A stretch of 64,000 nt of DNA from NCBI RefSeq assembly GCF_009931115.1, contig NZ_CP047491.1, forward strand, positions 1,144,001-1,208,000, given 5' to 3'. The notes beneath the pieces were generated by a model. The model had not been told where the DNA came from. It saw only the letters and a program-made list of their open reading frames with translations, and ran no database searches. The first letter of the stretch is position 1; each line of letters begins with the position of its first letter. A program made the translations under genes and the position numbers. Shown in pieces: positions 34,899-45,321 of this stretch. The DNA is from Microbulbifer hydrolyticus (GTDB taxonomy: Bacteria > Pseudomonadota > Gammaproteobacteria > Pseudomonadales > Cellvibrionaceae).

Positions 34899-35990
34899 TC
34901 AGACGTTGAAGCGGAAGTGGATTACATCGCCATCCATCACAACGTAGTCCTTGCCTTCAAGGCGCCACTTGCCGGCTTCTTTGGCTCCCGCCTCGCCGTT
35001 ATTGGCAATAAAGTCGTTGTAGCCGACCACCTCTGCGCGGATAAAGCCTTTCTCAAAATCCGTGTGGATTTTACCGGCCGCCTGCGGCGCGGTGGCCCCC
35101 AGGGGAATGGTCCAGGCGCGTACTTCTTTGACGCCGGCGGTGAAGTAGGTGTGCAGGCCCAGCAGCTGGTAACCCGCGCGGATTACGCGGTTCAGGCCCG
35201 GCTCTTCCATGCCCAGCTCTTCCAGGAATTCAGATTTTTCGTCGTCATCGAGTTCGGCGATTTCGGATTCCAGCTTGTTGCAGATCGGAACCAGAACGGC
35301 GTTCTCCTCTGCGGCGATGGCGGCGACGGCATCCAGGTGCGGGTTGTTCTCAAAACCGTCTTCGTCCACGTTGGCGATATACATGGTGGGCTTGATGGTC
35401 AGGAGGCTCAGCTCGCGCAGGCCTGCCAGCTCGTCTTCGCTCAGGGAGAAGGAGCGCAGCGGCTTGGCTTCGTCCAGGTGCGGCTGGACCTTCTCCAGCA
35501 GTGCCTTCATCTTGATGGCGTGTTTGTCCTGGCCCTTGGCGGCACGGGTATACCGCTGCAGTGCTTTCTCTACGGTATCCAGGTCGGCCAGCGCCAGTTC
35601 GGTGTTGATCACTTCGATATCCGCCACCGGATTGATCTGGTTGGCTACGTGAATCACGTTGTCGTTTTCGAAGCAGCGCACCACATGGGCGATGGCGTCG
35701 GTCTCGCGGATATTCGCGAGGAACTTGTTGCCCAGGCCTTCACCCTTGGAGGCACCGGCCACCAGGCCGGCGATGTCGGTGAACTCCATGGTGGTTGGAA
35801 TTACTTTCTGCGGCTTGACGATCTCGGTGAGCCTGTCGAGGCGCGGGTCCGGCACCGGTACCACGCCGGCGTTCGGCTCGATGGTGCAGAAGGGGAAATT
35901 CTCCGCGTCGATGCCCGCTTTGGTCAGGGCATTGAACAGGGTGGATTTGCCCACGTTGGGCAGGCCGACGATGCCGCAAGTAAAACCCAT
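34899..35990 (-). CDS. ychF: Redox-regulated ATPase YchF
   Basis: OBG-type P-loop ATPase of 363 aa. The Walker [19 protein letters not shown] is at residues 8-25, [25 protein letters not shown] contains the switch II region, and a C-terminal TGS-like domain includes [24 protein letters not shown] (at about residue 230) takes the place of the GTPase NKxD motif, in line with ATP preference. It binds ribosomes and is linked to oxidative stress in E. coli. It follows pth, a nearly universal gammaproteobacterial order. Confidence 0.96.
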   Translation of the reverse strand: MGFTCGIVGLPNVGKSTLFNALTKAGIDAENFPFCTIEPNAGVVPVPDPRLDRLTEIVKPQKVIPTTMEFTDIAGLVAGASKGEGLGNKFLANIRETDAIAHVVRCFENDNVIHVANQINPVADIEVINTELALADLDTVEKALQRYTRAAKGQDKHAIKMKALLEKVQPHLDEAKPLRSFSLSEDELAGLRELSLLTIKPTMYIANVDEDGFENNPHLDAVAAIAAEENAVLVPICNKLESEIAELDDDEKSEFLEELGMEEPGLNRVIRAGYQLLGLHTYFTAGVKEVRAWTIPLGATAPQAAGKIHTDFEKGFIRAEVVGYNDFIANNGEAGAKEAGKWRLEGKDYVVMDGDVIHFRFNV

Positions 35991-36044
35991 GGTGTGAATC
36001 CTGTAGTGCGTTGGGGCAAGGCGCCGGGGTAAGGCGGCCGTTGC

Positions 36045-36644
36045 CTACTTAGATTTGGTGTGCAGCGTTTTCATGGCGCCGTTCCAGTCGCCGCTGGCGG
36101 CAGCGGGGAGCGCATCCACAGCGCGGTCAATGGCCTCTGCCAGTTGATCCTGCTCGACCCGCGGAGCGCGCTGCAGAACATAATTGACGACATCGCGGGC
36201 GTTGCCCGGATGGCCTACGCCGAGGCGCAGACGCATGAAATCGCGATTGTTTCCCAGTGCCGCGATGATATCGCGCAGGCCGTTATGGCCCCCGTGGCCG
36301 CCGCCGCCTTTCAGGCGTGCAGTACCGCAGGGCAGGTCCAGCTCATCGTGAGCGACCAGAATGGCCTCGACGGGAATCTTGAAGAAGTTCGCCAGCGGGC
36401 CCACTGCCTGGCCGCTGCGATTCATATAGGTGGTGGGAATCAGCAGGCGGATATCCTGCCCGCCGATCCGCACGCGGCCGCTGAGGCCGTGATATTTGCT
36501 GTCTGGCGCGAGCTGGGCGCCGTGGATGCGGGCCAGCTCGGAGACAAAGTCAGCCCCGGCATTATGTCGCGTCCGGTCGTATTCGGGGCCTGGGTTACCC
36601 AGGCCCACGATCAACTGGATGGGCGTGTCCGGAGCCTTGCTCAA
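36045..36644 (-). CDS. pth: Peptidyl-tRNA hydrolase
   Basis: Recycles tRNA from peptidyl-tRNA; 199 aa. [21 protein letters not shown] contains the conserved Asn and catalytic His (about residue 28), with [18 protein letters not shown] and [15 protein letters not shown] all typical. No ATG or GTG gives the full N terminus, so translation appears to start at the TTG at 36644, with AAGG about 10 nt upstream. It sits between rplY and ychF on the minus strand, 41 bp after rplY. Confidence 0.95.
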   Translation of the reverse strand: MSKAPDTPIQLIVGLGNPGPEYDRTRHNAGADFVSELARIHGAQLAPDSKYHGLSGRVRIGGQDIRLLIPTTYMNRSGQAVGPLANFFKIPVEAILVAHDELDLPCGTARLKGGGGHGGHNGLRDIIAALGNNRDFMRLRLGVGHPGNARDVVNYVLQRAPRVEQDQLAEAIDRAVDALPAAASGDWNGAMKTLHTKSK

Positions 36645-36685
36645 GGTGCATTTACCTTTATCAGGAGACCTGAACGAGTGCCGGC

Positions 36686-37318
36686 TTATTCTTCGCCGGA
36701 CTCTTCGCCTTCGCCTTCTTCGGCCTCGGCTTCAACGGCACCGCGCGGCTTGTGCACGGAGGCAACAACCAGGTTGTGGTCTTCGCCGTGCGCCAGATCT
36801 ACAGACTCAACGCCTTCCGGCAATTTGATGTCGGAGATGTGAACGGTCGCGTCCAGTTCCAGGTCCGCCAGGTCTACTTCGATGTACTCGGGCAGCTTGG
36901 AGGCCGGTGCGTGGATGTCCAGCTCGGTCAGGGTGTGAGACACGATACCGCCGGCTTTAACGCCTTTGCAGGACTCTTCGTTCAGGAAGTGCAGGGGTAC
37001 TTTAACGTGTACTTTGGTGTTGGCAGATACGCGCTGGAAGTCAGCGTGCAGCAGGATCGCCTTGGCCGGGTGGCGCTGCAGGTCGCGCAGAATCACGGTT
37101 TCTTCCTTGCCGTCGACGTTCAGGGTCAGGACGGAGGAGTACACGGCTTCGCTTTCCAGGGCCTTGAACATATCTTTCTGCAGCAGGGCGATGGATTGCG
37201 GCTCAACTTCGCCACCGTAGATGATGGCCGGAACTTTCGCTTCCAGGCGACGCAGGCGGCGGCTCGCACCTTTCCCTTCGTCGCTACGGACGCTGGCATT
37301 CAGTTTGAAATCAGACAT
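36686..37318 (-). CDS. rplY: 50S ribosomal protein L25 / general stress protein Ctc family
   Basis: 5S-rRNA-binding ribosomal protein of 210 aa. It is the long CTC form with a C-terminal beta domain (from about residue 95), rather than the 94-aa E. coli form. Seen: [26 protein letters not shown] at the N terminus and [21 protein letters not shown], both typical of L25. The last 30 residues are very acidic ([15 protein letters not shown]). It follows prs by 161 bp. Confidence 0.95.
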   Translation of the reverse strand: MSDFKLNASVRSDEGKGASRRLRRLEAKVPAIIYGGEVEPQSIALLQKDMFKALESEAVYSSVLTLNVDGKEETVILRDLQRHPAKAILLHADFQRVSANTKVHVKVPLHFLNEESCKGVKAGGIVSHTLTELDIHAPASKLPEYIEVDLADLELDATVHISDIKLPEGVESVDLAHGEDHNLVVASVHKPRGAVEAEAEEGEGEESGEE

Positions 37319-37410
37319 GGGGTAAACCTCAGGTTGTCTGTCCAGAAGGACCTGCGACCGGAACCTTCTGGCATTGCTATAAAAGGGGCAGAATCTATTG
37401 AAACGCCCAA

Positions 37411-37436
37411 TAGTAAACGCCCGGCGGTGCCGGGCG
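37411..37436 (-). terminator. Probable terminator of prs
   Basis: CGCCCGGC (37418-37425) pairs with GCCGGGCG (37429-37436). On the minus strand the stem is followed by TTTACTA, a weak U-tract. It lies 44 bp past the prs stop; the remaining bases up to rplY presumably hold the rplY promoter. Confidence 0.5.
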
Positions 37437-37479
37437 GGCGCGTATTCTAAGGGGTTGCGGTGGGGATTGCCAGCAGATA

Positions 37480-38424
37480 TTACGAGCGGAACATCGCAGA
37501 GAGTGACTCTTCGTTGCTGATGCGACGCATGGATTCGGCCAGCATGGCGGAAAGGGTCAGCTGGCGGATTTTGGGGGCCTGCTGCATCTTGTCGCCCAGC
37601 GGAATGGAGTCAGTGACTACCAGTTCATCCATCACGGAGTTATTCAGGTTGTCGATCGCCTTGCCCGAGAGTACCGGGTGGGTACAGTAGGCCACCACTT
37701 TCTTGGCGCCATGTTCTTTCAGTGCGCTGGCTGCGTTGCACAGGGTGCCCGCGGTATCCACCATGTCATCCACCAGCAGGCAGGTGCGGCCGTTTACTTC
37801 ACCGATGATGTTCATAACTTCGGCCACATTGGCTGCCGGGCGACGCTTGTCGATGATGGCCAGGTCGCAGCCGAGGCTCTTGGCGACGGCGCGGGCACGG
37901 ACCACGCCGCCAATATCCGGGGAAACCACTACCAGGTCTTCGTATTTCTGGCGCTCGATATCGTCGAGCAGTACGGAGGAGCCGTACACGTTGTCCACCG
38001 GTACATCGAAGAAGCCCTGGATCTGCTCTGCGTGCAGGTCTACGGTCAGTACCCGGTCGATCCCCACGCTCACCATCATGTCCGCCACAACTTTGGCGGA
38101 AATCGGTACCCGCTGGGAGCGTACGCGGCGATCCTGGCGGGCGTAGCCGAAGTAGGGGACTACGGCGGTGATACGGCCCGCGGAGGCACGGCGCAGGGCG
38201 TCCACCAGCAGAATCAGTTCCATGATGTTGCGGTTGGTGGGCTGGCAGGTGGATTGCACCACGAACACGTCGCGACCGCGCACATTGTCGGTGATCTCAA
38301 CTGCAATTTCCCCATCGGAGAAGCGTTTGACCACCGCTTCGCCCAGCGGTATCGCCATATGGTCAACAATCTTTTGTGCCAGTTCCGGGTTTGCGTTGCC
38401 GGTGAAGACCATTAAGTCAGCCAC
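37480..38424 (-). CDS. prs: Ribose-phosphate pyrophosphokinase
   Basis: Makes PRPP from ribose-5-P and ATP for nucleotide, histidine and NAD synthesis; 314 aa. Key segments are [16 protein letters not shown], the ATP-binding region [30 protein letters not shown], and the PRPP-binding [18 protein letters not shown] [15 protein letters not shown]. The start is a GTG at 38424 giving [18 protein letters not shown], which aligns with E. coli Prs from its first residue; a later ATG at 38412 would trim four residues. Confidence 0.97.
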   Translation of the reverse strand: MADLMVFTGNANPELAQKIVDHMAIPLGEAVVKRFSDGEIAVEITDNVRGRDVFVVQSTCQPTNRNIMELILLVDALRRASAGRITAVVPYFGYARQDRRVRSQRVPISAKVVADMMVSVGIDRVLTVDLHAEQIQGFFDVPVDNVYGSSVLLDDIERQKYEDLVVVSPDIGGVVRARAVAKSLGCDLAIIDKRRPAANVAEVMNIIGEVNGRTCLLVDDMVDTAGTLCNAASALKEHGAKKVVAYCTHPVLSGKAIDNLNNSVMDELVVTDSIPLGDKMQQAPKIRQLTLSAMLAESMRRISNEESLSAMFRS

Positions 38425-38759
38425 TGCGAGTACCTTTTTCGTTGGGAGTAGAAGATAGTAGTGAAAATCAGGTGGTTTTTGGAGCGAGAACAGCTTGCAG
38501 GGTAGTGTGATGCCGTTTCATTGGGCGACCATTCATTGGTGCAAGAATCGAGTGATGGCGAGGCTGCCAAATTGTTCCGGCAGGGCCGGAGGCTCCACAT
38601 GCGACCCGCTTGAAGAGCGGCCACAATAAATAAGGAATTGGCTGGGGTGGAAGGATTAGCTTCGCCTGCGGCTCGCTGGTCTCCGCTGGCTGTGCCAGCT
38701 TCGGCTCGAACCTGTCAGAGTGCGTCGCTTTCGCCAAGCTCACTGTCAGCCTGAAAATA
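38425..38759. other. Region between prs and tRNA-Gln with a tRNA fragment
   Basis: No gene is supported here. It contains a 19-bp copy of the tRNA-Gln 3' end at 38639-38657 and a small hairpin GCTGGC-TGT-GCCAGC near 38690. The prs promoter or read-through leader must also lie here, but I cannot locate it. Confidence 0.5.
38639..38657 (-). repeat. Truncated tRNA-Gln 3' end (19 bp)
   Basis: TGGCTGGGGTGGAAGGATT equals bases 38760-38778, the CCA end, acceptor strand and part of the T-arm of tRNA-Gln. It lies 102 bp downstream of the intact tRNA in transcription direction and in the same orientation. It may be a remnant of a lost tandem tRNA copy or of an integration site. Confidence 0.75.
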
Positions 38760-38834
38760 TGGCTGGGGTGGAAGGATTCGAACCTTCGCATGACGGGATC
38801 AAAACCCGCTGCCTTACCGCTTGGCTACACCCCA
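38760..38834 (-). tRNA. tRNA-Gln (anticodon TTG), second copy
   Basis: 75-nt tRNA identical to 33558-33632, with anticodon loop TTTTGAT and encoded CCA. It starts 21 bp after the ispE stop on the same strand, so it may be processed from the ispE-prs transcript. Confidence 0.97.
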
Positions 38835-38855
38835 GCAATGTTGCAGCTAGTCAAT

Positions 38856-39746
38856 TTAGACCGTTGCTGCAAATTTCGCGAGTTGCCTGTGAGTGGGTGA
38901 TTTATCTACCCCCTGGGCAATAAAAGCACTCCACCCTTCAGGTCGCTCGGCGAACACCTGCTGTGCTGCCGATTCAGACTCAAAGCCGGCAAAAACACAT
39001 GCGCCGGTTCCGGTCAGTTGCGCCTGCCCGTGTCGCGAAAGCCATTCTCTGGCTTCGCCAACCTCGGGGTAGAGGCTCTCAACCAGCGGCTGGAAATCGT
39101 TACCGGCGTATTCGTTTAGCCAGTGTGTGTTCAGCCGCCTGTCGCGAAGGGCCGCTAATGTAATTGCGGCGGAATCTCTTGTCAAACGCGGATCGGAAAA
39201 AAGCGCGGCGGTGCTTACGTGGCAGGCGGGCGTGAGCACGAGGTACCAGCGCGGTTCAATGGAAACGGCGGTCAGTTGTTCACCAATGCCCTCGGCAAAC
39301 GCCGAGTGGCCGCGCACGAATACTGGCACATCTGCACCCAGCTGCCTCGCCAGTTCCGCCAGGTCGTCGAGGCTGAGTCTGCACTGCCAAAGGTGGTTCA
39401 GCCCCAGAAGGGCTGTCGCCGCATCACTGCTGCCGCCACCAATACCGCCTCCTGCGGGGAGTTTTTTATCCACCGCAATCGTTGCGCCGAGCTGGGGTTT
39501 TCCGCAGGCCTGCCGAAGAAGTTGTGCGGCGCGATAAACCAGGTTCTGCTCGGGCGGGAGATCAACGCCGGGGCAGTGCAGTTGAATACTGGCGTCTGAA
39601 TTTTCCTGAAAACTCAGCGCATCCCCAAAATCCAACAGCTGAAATACCGTCTGCAACTCGTGATAGCCGTCATCGCGGCGGCCCAGAATACGAAGCATCA
39701 GGTTCAGTTTGGCGGGGGCTGTAAGGGTCAGGGGAGCGGGGTTCAT
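38856..39746 (-). CDS. ispE: 4-diphosphocytidyl-2-C-methyl-D-erythritol kinase
   Basis: GHMP kinase of the MEP isoprenoid pathway, 296 aa. The N terminus LTLTAPAKLNLMLRILGRRDDGYHEL is the classic IspE start, and the ATP loop KKLPAGGGIGGGSSDAATALLGL (about residues 88-110) is intact. The late TGTGACVFAGFES supplies the third GHMP motif. It lies in the conserved order lolB-ispE-tRNA-prs, on the minus strand. Confidence 0.96.
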   Translation of the reverse strand: MNPAPLTLTAPAKLNLMLRILGRRDDGYHELQTVFQLLDFGDALSFQENSDASIQLHCPGVDLPPEQNLVYRAAQLLRQACGKPQLGATIAVDKKLPAGGGIGGGSSDAATALLGLNHLWQCRLSLDDLAELARQLGADVPVFVRGHSAFAEGIGEQLTAVSIEPRWYLVLTPACHVSTAALFSDPRLTRDSAAITLAALRDRRLNTHWLNEYAGNDFQPLVESLYPEVGEAREWLSRHGQAQLTGTGACVFAGFESESAAQQVFAERPEGWSAFIAQGVDKSPTHRQLAKFAATV

Positions 39747-39829
39747 CGGCGTAGGGAGATTAAAATGCTGGCGGCCAGTGTAACAGCCGCCAGCATTTTT
39801 GGGAGTGCGGGTTTATTGGGAAGCCCTTT

Positions 39830-40522
39830 TTACCTGGGGCTCCATTCCTTGATCACCACGGTGACGCTCACGGGACCTGCGGCGTTATTGGTGGCGGCCT
39901 TGATACGGGTGGGAAGCTGGTAAGGACCTACCGTCTGGTAGCCGCCGAAATTCAGCTGCCAGCCGGACTGTTGCAGGCTTTGCAGCTGCCCCTTGGCATT
40001 TTTCTGCTGTCCGCCCACGGCACCCGGTGCAGCCAGGCCGCGGACCCAGTAGAACATTTCTGAGACTGGCAGCGGCCAGCCCATCACCTGCTCTGTCAGT
40101 TGTGCGGGGTTCGAGGCAAATACGGCGGGATCACTGCCGCGCTGCAGGCTCACCCCGCCTGGAGATCCGCTGATTACGGTCGCGCCGGCGCCGAGAGGGC
40201 CGCTCAGGTGAATCCGGTAGTTACCACTGGCCTGTTGCCAGGTCAGGTTGGCACTGCCATTTTCTTTTGGTGAGCGCACGCCGAGCTTGCCGATGGCCTC
40301 CCACCGCTGCAGCGCGGCGGCGGACTGTGGCTGTGCAGTTGGCGCGGACGCCTGCTCGGGCTGTGGTTTCTGTGAGCTACAGGCCGCAACGGTCAGCAGT
40401 AGCAGCGCGGCAAGTATCTGTTGTGCGCGTATGGCCAGTGCGCTCGGCCCGGTTTTTGGCGCCTGGCCTGATATCAAATCGGAAGGTCGGGACAGAGAGA
40501 GAACTTCAGCTTTCCGTAACAT
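39830..40522 (-). CDS. lolB: Outer-membrane lipoprotein insertion protein LolB
   Basis: Predicted LolB, 230 aa, receiving lipoproteins from LolA at the outer membrane. The hydrophobic stretch QQILAALLLLTVAAC ends in a lipobox with the lipidated Cys at about residue 48, and the mature part starts SSQKPQPEQ. RWEAIGKLGVRSPKENGSANLTWQQ is typical of LolB, as is MGWPLPVSEMFYWVRGL. The longer frame to 40696 overlaps the TPR gene heavily; the ATG at 40522 gives a 17-bp overlap with the end of the TPR gene and a reasonable N terminus. The long N-region before the signal is unusual, so an even later start is possible. Confidence 0.88.
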   Translation of the reverse strand: MLRKAEVLSLSRPSDLISGQAPKTGPSALAIRAQQILAALLLLTVAACSSQKPQPEQASAPTAQPQSAAALQRWEAIGKLGVRSPKENGSANLTWQQASGNYRIHLSGPLGAGATVISGSPGGVSLQRGSDPAVFASNPAQLTEQVMGWPLPVSEMFYWVRGLAAPGAVGGQQKNAKGQLQSLQQSGWQLNFGGYQTVGPYQLPTRIKAATNNAAGPVSVTVVIKEWSPR

Positions 40523-42455
40523 GCTGTTCCAGTCGTTGTTGATCCTGCAGCCGCTGTATGGCCTCGGGGATAAGTTTACTTTCCGGGTTGGTCTCCAATC
40601 CCTGCTCCAGTACCTGCATGGCCTGCTGTCGTTCTCCCAGTGCCCACAGTGCTTCGCCGAGATGCGCGGCGATCTCATGGTCCTTGAGCAACTCATGCGC
40701 TTTTCGCAGGTATTTCACTGCTTCGCTGTGATTGCCCAGTCGGTGATGCGCCCAGCCCATGCTATCGATGATGGCGGGGTCGTCCGGGCTCAGTTCCAGT
40801 GCTTTGGAGATTAACACCAGTGCCTCGTTGAGGCGGTCGTCGTAGGAAAGCAGTTTGTAACCCAACGTGTTCAGCAGGTTCGCATTATCCGGGTCGCGGG
40901 ACAACATCTTGCGTAAACCCAGTTCAAAATTTTCCACATCGCCCAGCTGTTCGCTGGTCATCGCATAGGCGTATATCAGGCGATTGCTGGCGTCATCCGC
41001 CTGCATCGCACCGGCTAACAGTGACTGGGCTTCTTTCAGATAGCCGTGCTTGGTAAGCAGCTCGGTCTGCAGCAAATAGAACTGCTCTTTTTGTTCCGGG
41101 TGCCGCTGGCGCAGTTCCTCAAACCATTGCTGTGTCTCAACCGTATTGCCGTTGGCGGCGAGCAGGCTGGTGCCTCGGGTAATCGCCTGCACATAGTCGC
41201 CGCCCGGGCGCACCATACGATATTGGGTCACCGCCTCTTCAACCTGGTCGGACTGTTCAGCGATACCGGCGAGATAGAAGTGCGCGGCGGATTCGTGTTC
41301 CCCGAGGGCCAGTAGCTTTTCCAGTAGTGGCTTGGCGTTGTCGAATTGCTTGGTTTCATACTGGATAAGCGCCAGCGAAAGGATGAGGTTGGCATCGTTG
41401 GGGCGCTGTTTTACCAGCTCAACAAACTGGCGCTGGGCGAGGTCCAGATCTTCGCGAATCAGCAAGCGCGCATATTGAAGGCGCAGGCGGCTCTCCTTCG
41501 GGTACAGGTTGACGAGATTTTCCAGTAGCCGGCGCGCCTCTTTGTTTCGTCCCATATCGATGAGGATGTGGGATTCCAGTAGCGGCGCATCGAGCAGTGC
41601 CGGGTCGCGCTCCTGCACCCGGCGTGTCAGGCTGAGGGCTTCCTGAGAGCGGTTGTTGGCTCGCAGTATCATCGCCAGTGCGAGGGATACTTCATTGTTG
41701 TCCGGGTGCTTCTGCGACAGGCGCTGAAATTCCGGCAACATCTTTGCCGCCAGCTCGTCATTATCGACCACGGTGGCCGCGACCGATTGCAGTGGTGCAT
41801 CGCCGCCGAGGTCGAGCGCCAGTTCCGCATGACGCATCGCCGCGTCCAGCTCACCGGCCAGGGTGAGCTCCGCCGTTGCGGCCAGCTGTGCATCGGCATT
41901 ATCCGGCTCCAGCTCCACCCAAAGTTGTGCCGAGCGCAGGGCGGCGCGACGCGCATTCAGGAACCGGGCGATACGGGTGGCGCGGGCGGCGATACCTGCG
42001 TCTTGGGTGCGTTCGGCCTGGAAGTAGTAGTTGGCGAGAGCCAGGTCGTACTGCTCGCGATTGCCCGCCACTTCCGCCACCAGCAGCGTGTAAAAGGTCT
42101 CGATGGGGAAGGGTTTGGCTTTGTTCTCCGGTGCTGCTGCGGCGCTGGTTCCGGAGCCTGCTTCTGGGGCCTCGGGATCGGCTTCGCTCACAGGCTCGGA
42201 CGGGGTCTTGGGCGATGTCGCTGAATCCTGGACGTTTTCCTCCGCGACCAAGGCCGGGGCGCCGGCAGCCGGAGTGTGGCTCACCTGCTGCGGTTGCTGG
42301 GTGCATGCGCACAGGATGGCCATGGAAACTGCTGTGGCGAGCAGCTTCCCTTGCTGACGAGGGTTGTCTGCCTGATGGGACTGCCGCTCGATGGTATTGC
42401 GGTCGAGGCGGTGGGCGAACAGGGTGGCAAGCACCGGGGATGAGAAAAGCTGCAT
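40506..42455 (-). CDS. Tetratricopeptide-repeat lipoprotein
   Basis: Protein of 649 aa with a predicted lipobox LCAC at about residue 50 (LLATAVSMAILCACTQQ), then a linker rich in A, P, E and S (about 60-115). The rest is a chain of tetratricopeptide repeats, for example ALVLISKALELSPDDPAIIDSMGWAHHRLGNHSEAVKYL. It resembles the TPR protein (PA4667 type) found before lolB-ispE-prs in Pseudomonas. Function is probably scaffolding at the outer membrane, but this is not known. The start is the first ATG; a shorter start nearer the lipobox would also work. Confidence 0.85.
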   Translation of the reverse strand: MQLFSSPVLATLFAHRLDRNTIERQSHQADNPRQQGKLLATAVSMAILCACTQQPQQVSHTPAAGAPALVAEENVQDSATSPKTPSEPVSEADPEAPEAGSGTSAAAAPENKAKPFPIETFYTLLVAEVAGNREQYDLALANYYFQAERTQDAGIAARATRIARFLNARRAALRSAQLWVELEPDNADAQLAATAELTLAGELDAAMRHAELALDLGGDAPLQSVAATVVDNDELAAKMLPEFQRLSQKHPDNNEVSLALAMILRANNRSQEALSLTRRVQERDPALLDAPLLESHILIDMGRNKEARRLLENLVNLYPKESRLRLQYARLLIREDLDLAQRQFVELVKQRPNDANLILSLALIQYETKQFDNAKPLLEKLLALGEHESAAHFYLAGIAEQSDQVEEAVTQYRMVRPGGDYVQAITRGTSLLAANGNTVETQQWFEELRQRHPEQKEQFYLLQTELLTKHGYLKEAQSLLAGAMQADDASNRLIYAYAMTSEQLGDVENFELGLRKMLSRDPDNANLLNTLGYKLLSYDDRLNEALVLISKALELSPDDPAIIDSMGWAHHRLGNHSEAVKYLRKAHELLKDHEIAAHLGEALWALGERQQAMQVLEQGLETNPESKLIPEAIQRLQDQQRLEQHVTES

Positions 42456-42926
42456 ATCAACGTGTCCGTACGTTCGCGCCGAGCACTGGTCAGCGGCCTG
42501 TATTCGCGGCGCTGAATCCTGGCGCCGCTGTTACTGGGCATGGCTGTGTCCTGGCAGTAACAAGGGGCCTATCCGTGTGGTGAGGCGTATGTTGGCGTAT
42601 TTTTCCGGGTTATCGCCGTATAATTCTAGTTCTGAATTCTGTGACCGTTGGCGGCCGGGAGGATTCAGCGGCAAAGTCAGCATCTATTTAAACCGTCGCG
42701 GAAACCGCCGATGAGGACTGAATTTGCGCCTCATGACCACGCACTGGAAGATTGTTGCGCTCAGCGGCTGCACGCAAGGCGTTGCGGTACGGGCGATTGC
42801 CCGGATAGCGTGATACCGCTTGCACGGCGTGCGGCTGCCCCGGACAATGTGCGGCCTTTTAAACGACACAACTTTCGATTTTCGGAACGGGTGCGCTGAG
42901 GCGCCCGAGCGATACGACGAGAACCT
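42456..42926 (+). promoter_or_regulatory. Divergent promoter region and long hemA leader
   Basis: A 471-bp gap between the TPR gene (minus) and hemA (plus). TATAAT at 42619-42624 is a consensus -10 for hemA without a clear -35 at 17 bp. If used, it would give a leader of about 300 nt before the hemA ATG. No convincing ORF, riboswitch or terminator was found in the leader. Confidence 0.45.
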
Positions 42927-44231
42927 ATGCCGATCCTAGCTCTCGGAATCAATCACGATAGCGCGCCGGTTGCTGTGCGCGAGCGGGTGGCGTTCGCCCC
43001 CGAAGTGATGCCCAGCGCACTGGCCGAGGCCCGCACGGCGCTGGATTGCCGGGAGCTGGCGATCCTGTCCACCTGCAACCGCACCGAGATCTACGGTGAA
43101 GTGGCCCCGGAGTCACTACTGGCGTGGATCTCCGAATACCATGATGTTCCCATCGAGCAGCTGACCAGCTGCCATTACCAGTTCACCGACGAAACTGCCG
43201 TGCGCCATATGATGCGTGTGGCCTGCGGGCTGGACTCGCTGGTGCTCGGTGAACCGCAGATTCTCGGCCAGATGAAGTCGGCCTATGCGGTGGCGCGGGA
43301 GTCCGGCAGTGTCGGTTCTACGCTGCACAATGTATTCCAGCAGGTGTTTTCGGTGGCGAAGAAAGTCCGCACCGAAACCGCCATCGGCGAAAACCCGGTT
43401 TCTGTGGCGTTTGCCGCGGTGTCTCTGGCGTCGCGTATCTTCACCGACCTGGGGCAGCAGACCGCGCTGTTGATTGGTGCCGGGGAAACCATCGAACTGG
43501 TGGCCCGGCATTTGCTCGATAAAGGGGTGAAGCAGCTGATCGTCGCCAACCGCACACTGCACCGGGCGCAGCTGCTGGCGCAGGATTTCGGTGCCGAGGC
43601 GATTCTGCTGGCGGATATCCCGGAATACCTGCCGCGCGCGGACATCGTTATCAGCTCCACGGCCAGTCAGCTGCCGATTCTCGGCAAAGGTGCGGTAGAG
43701 ACTGCGCTCAAGCAGCGCCGCCACAGCCCGATGTTTATGGTGGATATCGCAGTGCCGCGGGATATCGAGTCTCAGGTAGGCAAGCTGGACGATGTATACC
43801 TGTATACCGTGGACGACCTGCGCGGGGTGATCGACGAGGGCAAGCGGTTGCGTGAACAGGCCGCTGAGGCGGCCGACCAGATCGTTGATTTGGCGGCGCG
43901 CGACTTTATGCGCGAGCACCGCAGTCTGCGCGCGGTAGATTCCATCCGCAGTTACCGTCAGCAGGCCCAGGGCATCAGTAAGGATGAGCTGGAAAAAGCG
44001 CTGATCCAGCTGCGCGTTGGTGGCGACCCGGAGCAGTTGCTGGAGCAGCTGGCTCGCTCCCTCACCAACAAATTGATTCACGCTCCAACTGTGGCATTGC
44101 GCCAGGCCACCGCCGACGGTGATCTGGAGCGGTTGCGTATTGCGCGGGAAATCGTTGGCCTGGCCCCGGAAAACAGTGGCCAGGAATCAGATGTATCGGC
44201 CTCTGTGCCTGAAAAAAAGAAACTCAAGTAA
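42927..44231 (+). CDS. hemA: Glutamyl-tRNA reductase
   Basis: Reduces glutamyl-tRNA to glutamate-1-semialdehyde, first step of tetrapyrrole synthesis in most bacteria; 434 aa. The N-terminal catalytic domain has [18 protein letters not shown], and the nucleophilic cysteine is in [12 protein letters not shown] (about residue 50). [22 protein letters not shown] and the NADPH-binding [13 protein letters not shown] follow, with a C-terminal dimerisation helix. Its stop overlaps the prfA start (TAATG), indicating coupled translation. Confidence 0.97.
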   Translation: MPILALGINHDSAPVAVRERVAFAPEVMPSALAEARTALDCRELAILSTCNRTEIYGEVAPESLLAWISEYHDVPIEQLTSCHYQFTDETAVRHMMRVACGLDSLVLGEPQILGQMKSAYAVARESGSVGSTLHNVFQQVFSVAKKVRTETAIGENPVSVAFAAVSLASRIFTDLGQQTALLIGAGETIELVARHLLDKGVKQLIVANRTLHRAQLLAQDFGAEAILLADIPEYLPRADIVISSTASQLPILGKGAVETALKQRRHSPMFMVDIAVPRDIESQVGKLDDVYLYTVDDLRGVIDEGKRLREQAAEAADQIVDLAARDFMREHRSLRAVDSIRSYRQQAQGISKDELEKALIQLRVGGDPEQLLEQLARSLTNKLIHAPTVALRQATADGDLERLRIAREIVGLAPENSGQESDVSASVPEKKKLK

Positions 44232-45316
44232 TGAAAGCTTCTGTACAACAGAAACTCGACAACCTGGTAGAGCGCCACGAGGAAGTGTCCGCCCTGCTGG
44301 GGGATGCGGAAATCATCAGCGATCAGGACAAGTTTCGCGATCTCTCGCGGGAGTATTCCGAACTCGAGGAAGTGGTGAAATGCTACAGCCGCTATAAAAC
44401 CCTGCAGGATGATATGGCTGCTGCCCGTGAAATGCTCGACGAGAGCGATGAAGAAATGCGGGAGATGGCCCAGGAGGAGCTGCGCGAGGCAGAAGCCGAA
44501 CTCGACCCGCTTGAAAAAGAGTTGCAGACCCTGTTGTTGCCGCGTGATCCCAACGACCGCAAGAACGTGTACCTCGAGATTCGCGCCGGTACCGGCGGCG
44601 ATGAGGCGGCGATATTCTCCGGCGACCTGTTTCGCATGTACTCCCGCTACGCGGAAAAGCAGGGCTGGCGCATCGAGGTCATTAGCGAAAATTCCGGTGA
44701 ACACGGTGGCTACAAAGAAATCATCACCCGGGTAGCCGGTGAGGATGTCTATGCGAAGCTGAAATTCGAGTCCGGCGCGCACCGGGTACAGCGGGTCCCG
44801 GAAACGGAATCCCAGGGCCGTATCCACACGTCGGCCTGCACGGTCGCGGTGATGCCCGAGCCGGACGAGCGCGATGCGATTGAGATCAACAAAGCCGATC
44901 TGCGCACCGACACCTACCGCGCCTCCGGGGCTGGCGGTCAGCACGTCAACAAAACTGATTCCGCGGTACGCCTTACCCATATTCCCACGGGCATCGTAGT
45001 GGAGTGCCAGGATGAGCGCTCCCAGCACAAGAACCGCGCCAAGGCCATGGCTCTGCTGCAGGCAAAATTGAATAGCGCCCAGGAATCCGCCGCCGCCCAG
45101 GAAATTTCCGATGCACGCAGGAACCTGGTGGGCAGTGGTGATCGCTCCGAGCGTATTCGTACCTACAATTTTCCCCAGGGGCGCGTCACCGATCACCGTA
45201 TTGGACTGACGCTCTACAAACTGGATGAAGTGATGCAGGGTGCGCTGGACGAAGTCATTGGCCCCCTGCGTACCGAATACCAGGCGGACCAGCTGGCAGC
45301 TCTGGGGCAGCACTGA
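44231..45316 (+). CDS. prfA: Peptide chain release factor 1
   Basis: Terminates translation at UAA and UAG; 361 aa. The PxT anticodon-like region and the GGQ loop are present: [27 protein letters not shown] contains the GGQ that triggers peptidyl-tRNA hydrolysis (about residue 237). The N-terminal part is helical and acidic. It overlaps hemA and is followed by prmC after 5 bp, the normal hemA-prfA-prmC operon. Confidence 0.97.
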   Translation: MKASVQQKLDNLVERHEEVSALLGDAEIISDQDKFRDLSREYSELEEVVKCYSRYKTLQDDMAAAREMLDESDEEMREMAQEELREAEAELDPLEKELQTLLLPRDPNDRKNVYLEIRAGTGGDEAAIFSGDLFRMYSRYAEKQGWRIEVISENSGEHGGYKEIITRVAGEDVYAKLKFESGAHRVQRVPETESQGRIHTSACTVAVMPEPDERDAIEINKADLRTDTYRASGAGGQHVNKTDSAVRLTHIPTGIVVECQDERSQHKNRAKAMALLQAKLNSAQESAAAQEISDARRNLVGSGDRSERIRTYNFPQGRVTDHRIGLTLYKLDEVMQGALDEVIGPLRTEYQADQLAALGQH

Positions 45317-45321
45317 CCGCC

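Noticed and set aside
38468..38791. 107-codon minus-strand ORF across the tRNA-Gln region
   Set aside because: It runs through the tRNA-Gln 3' end and the tRNA fragment; no protein-like features.
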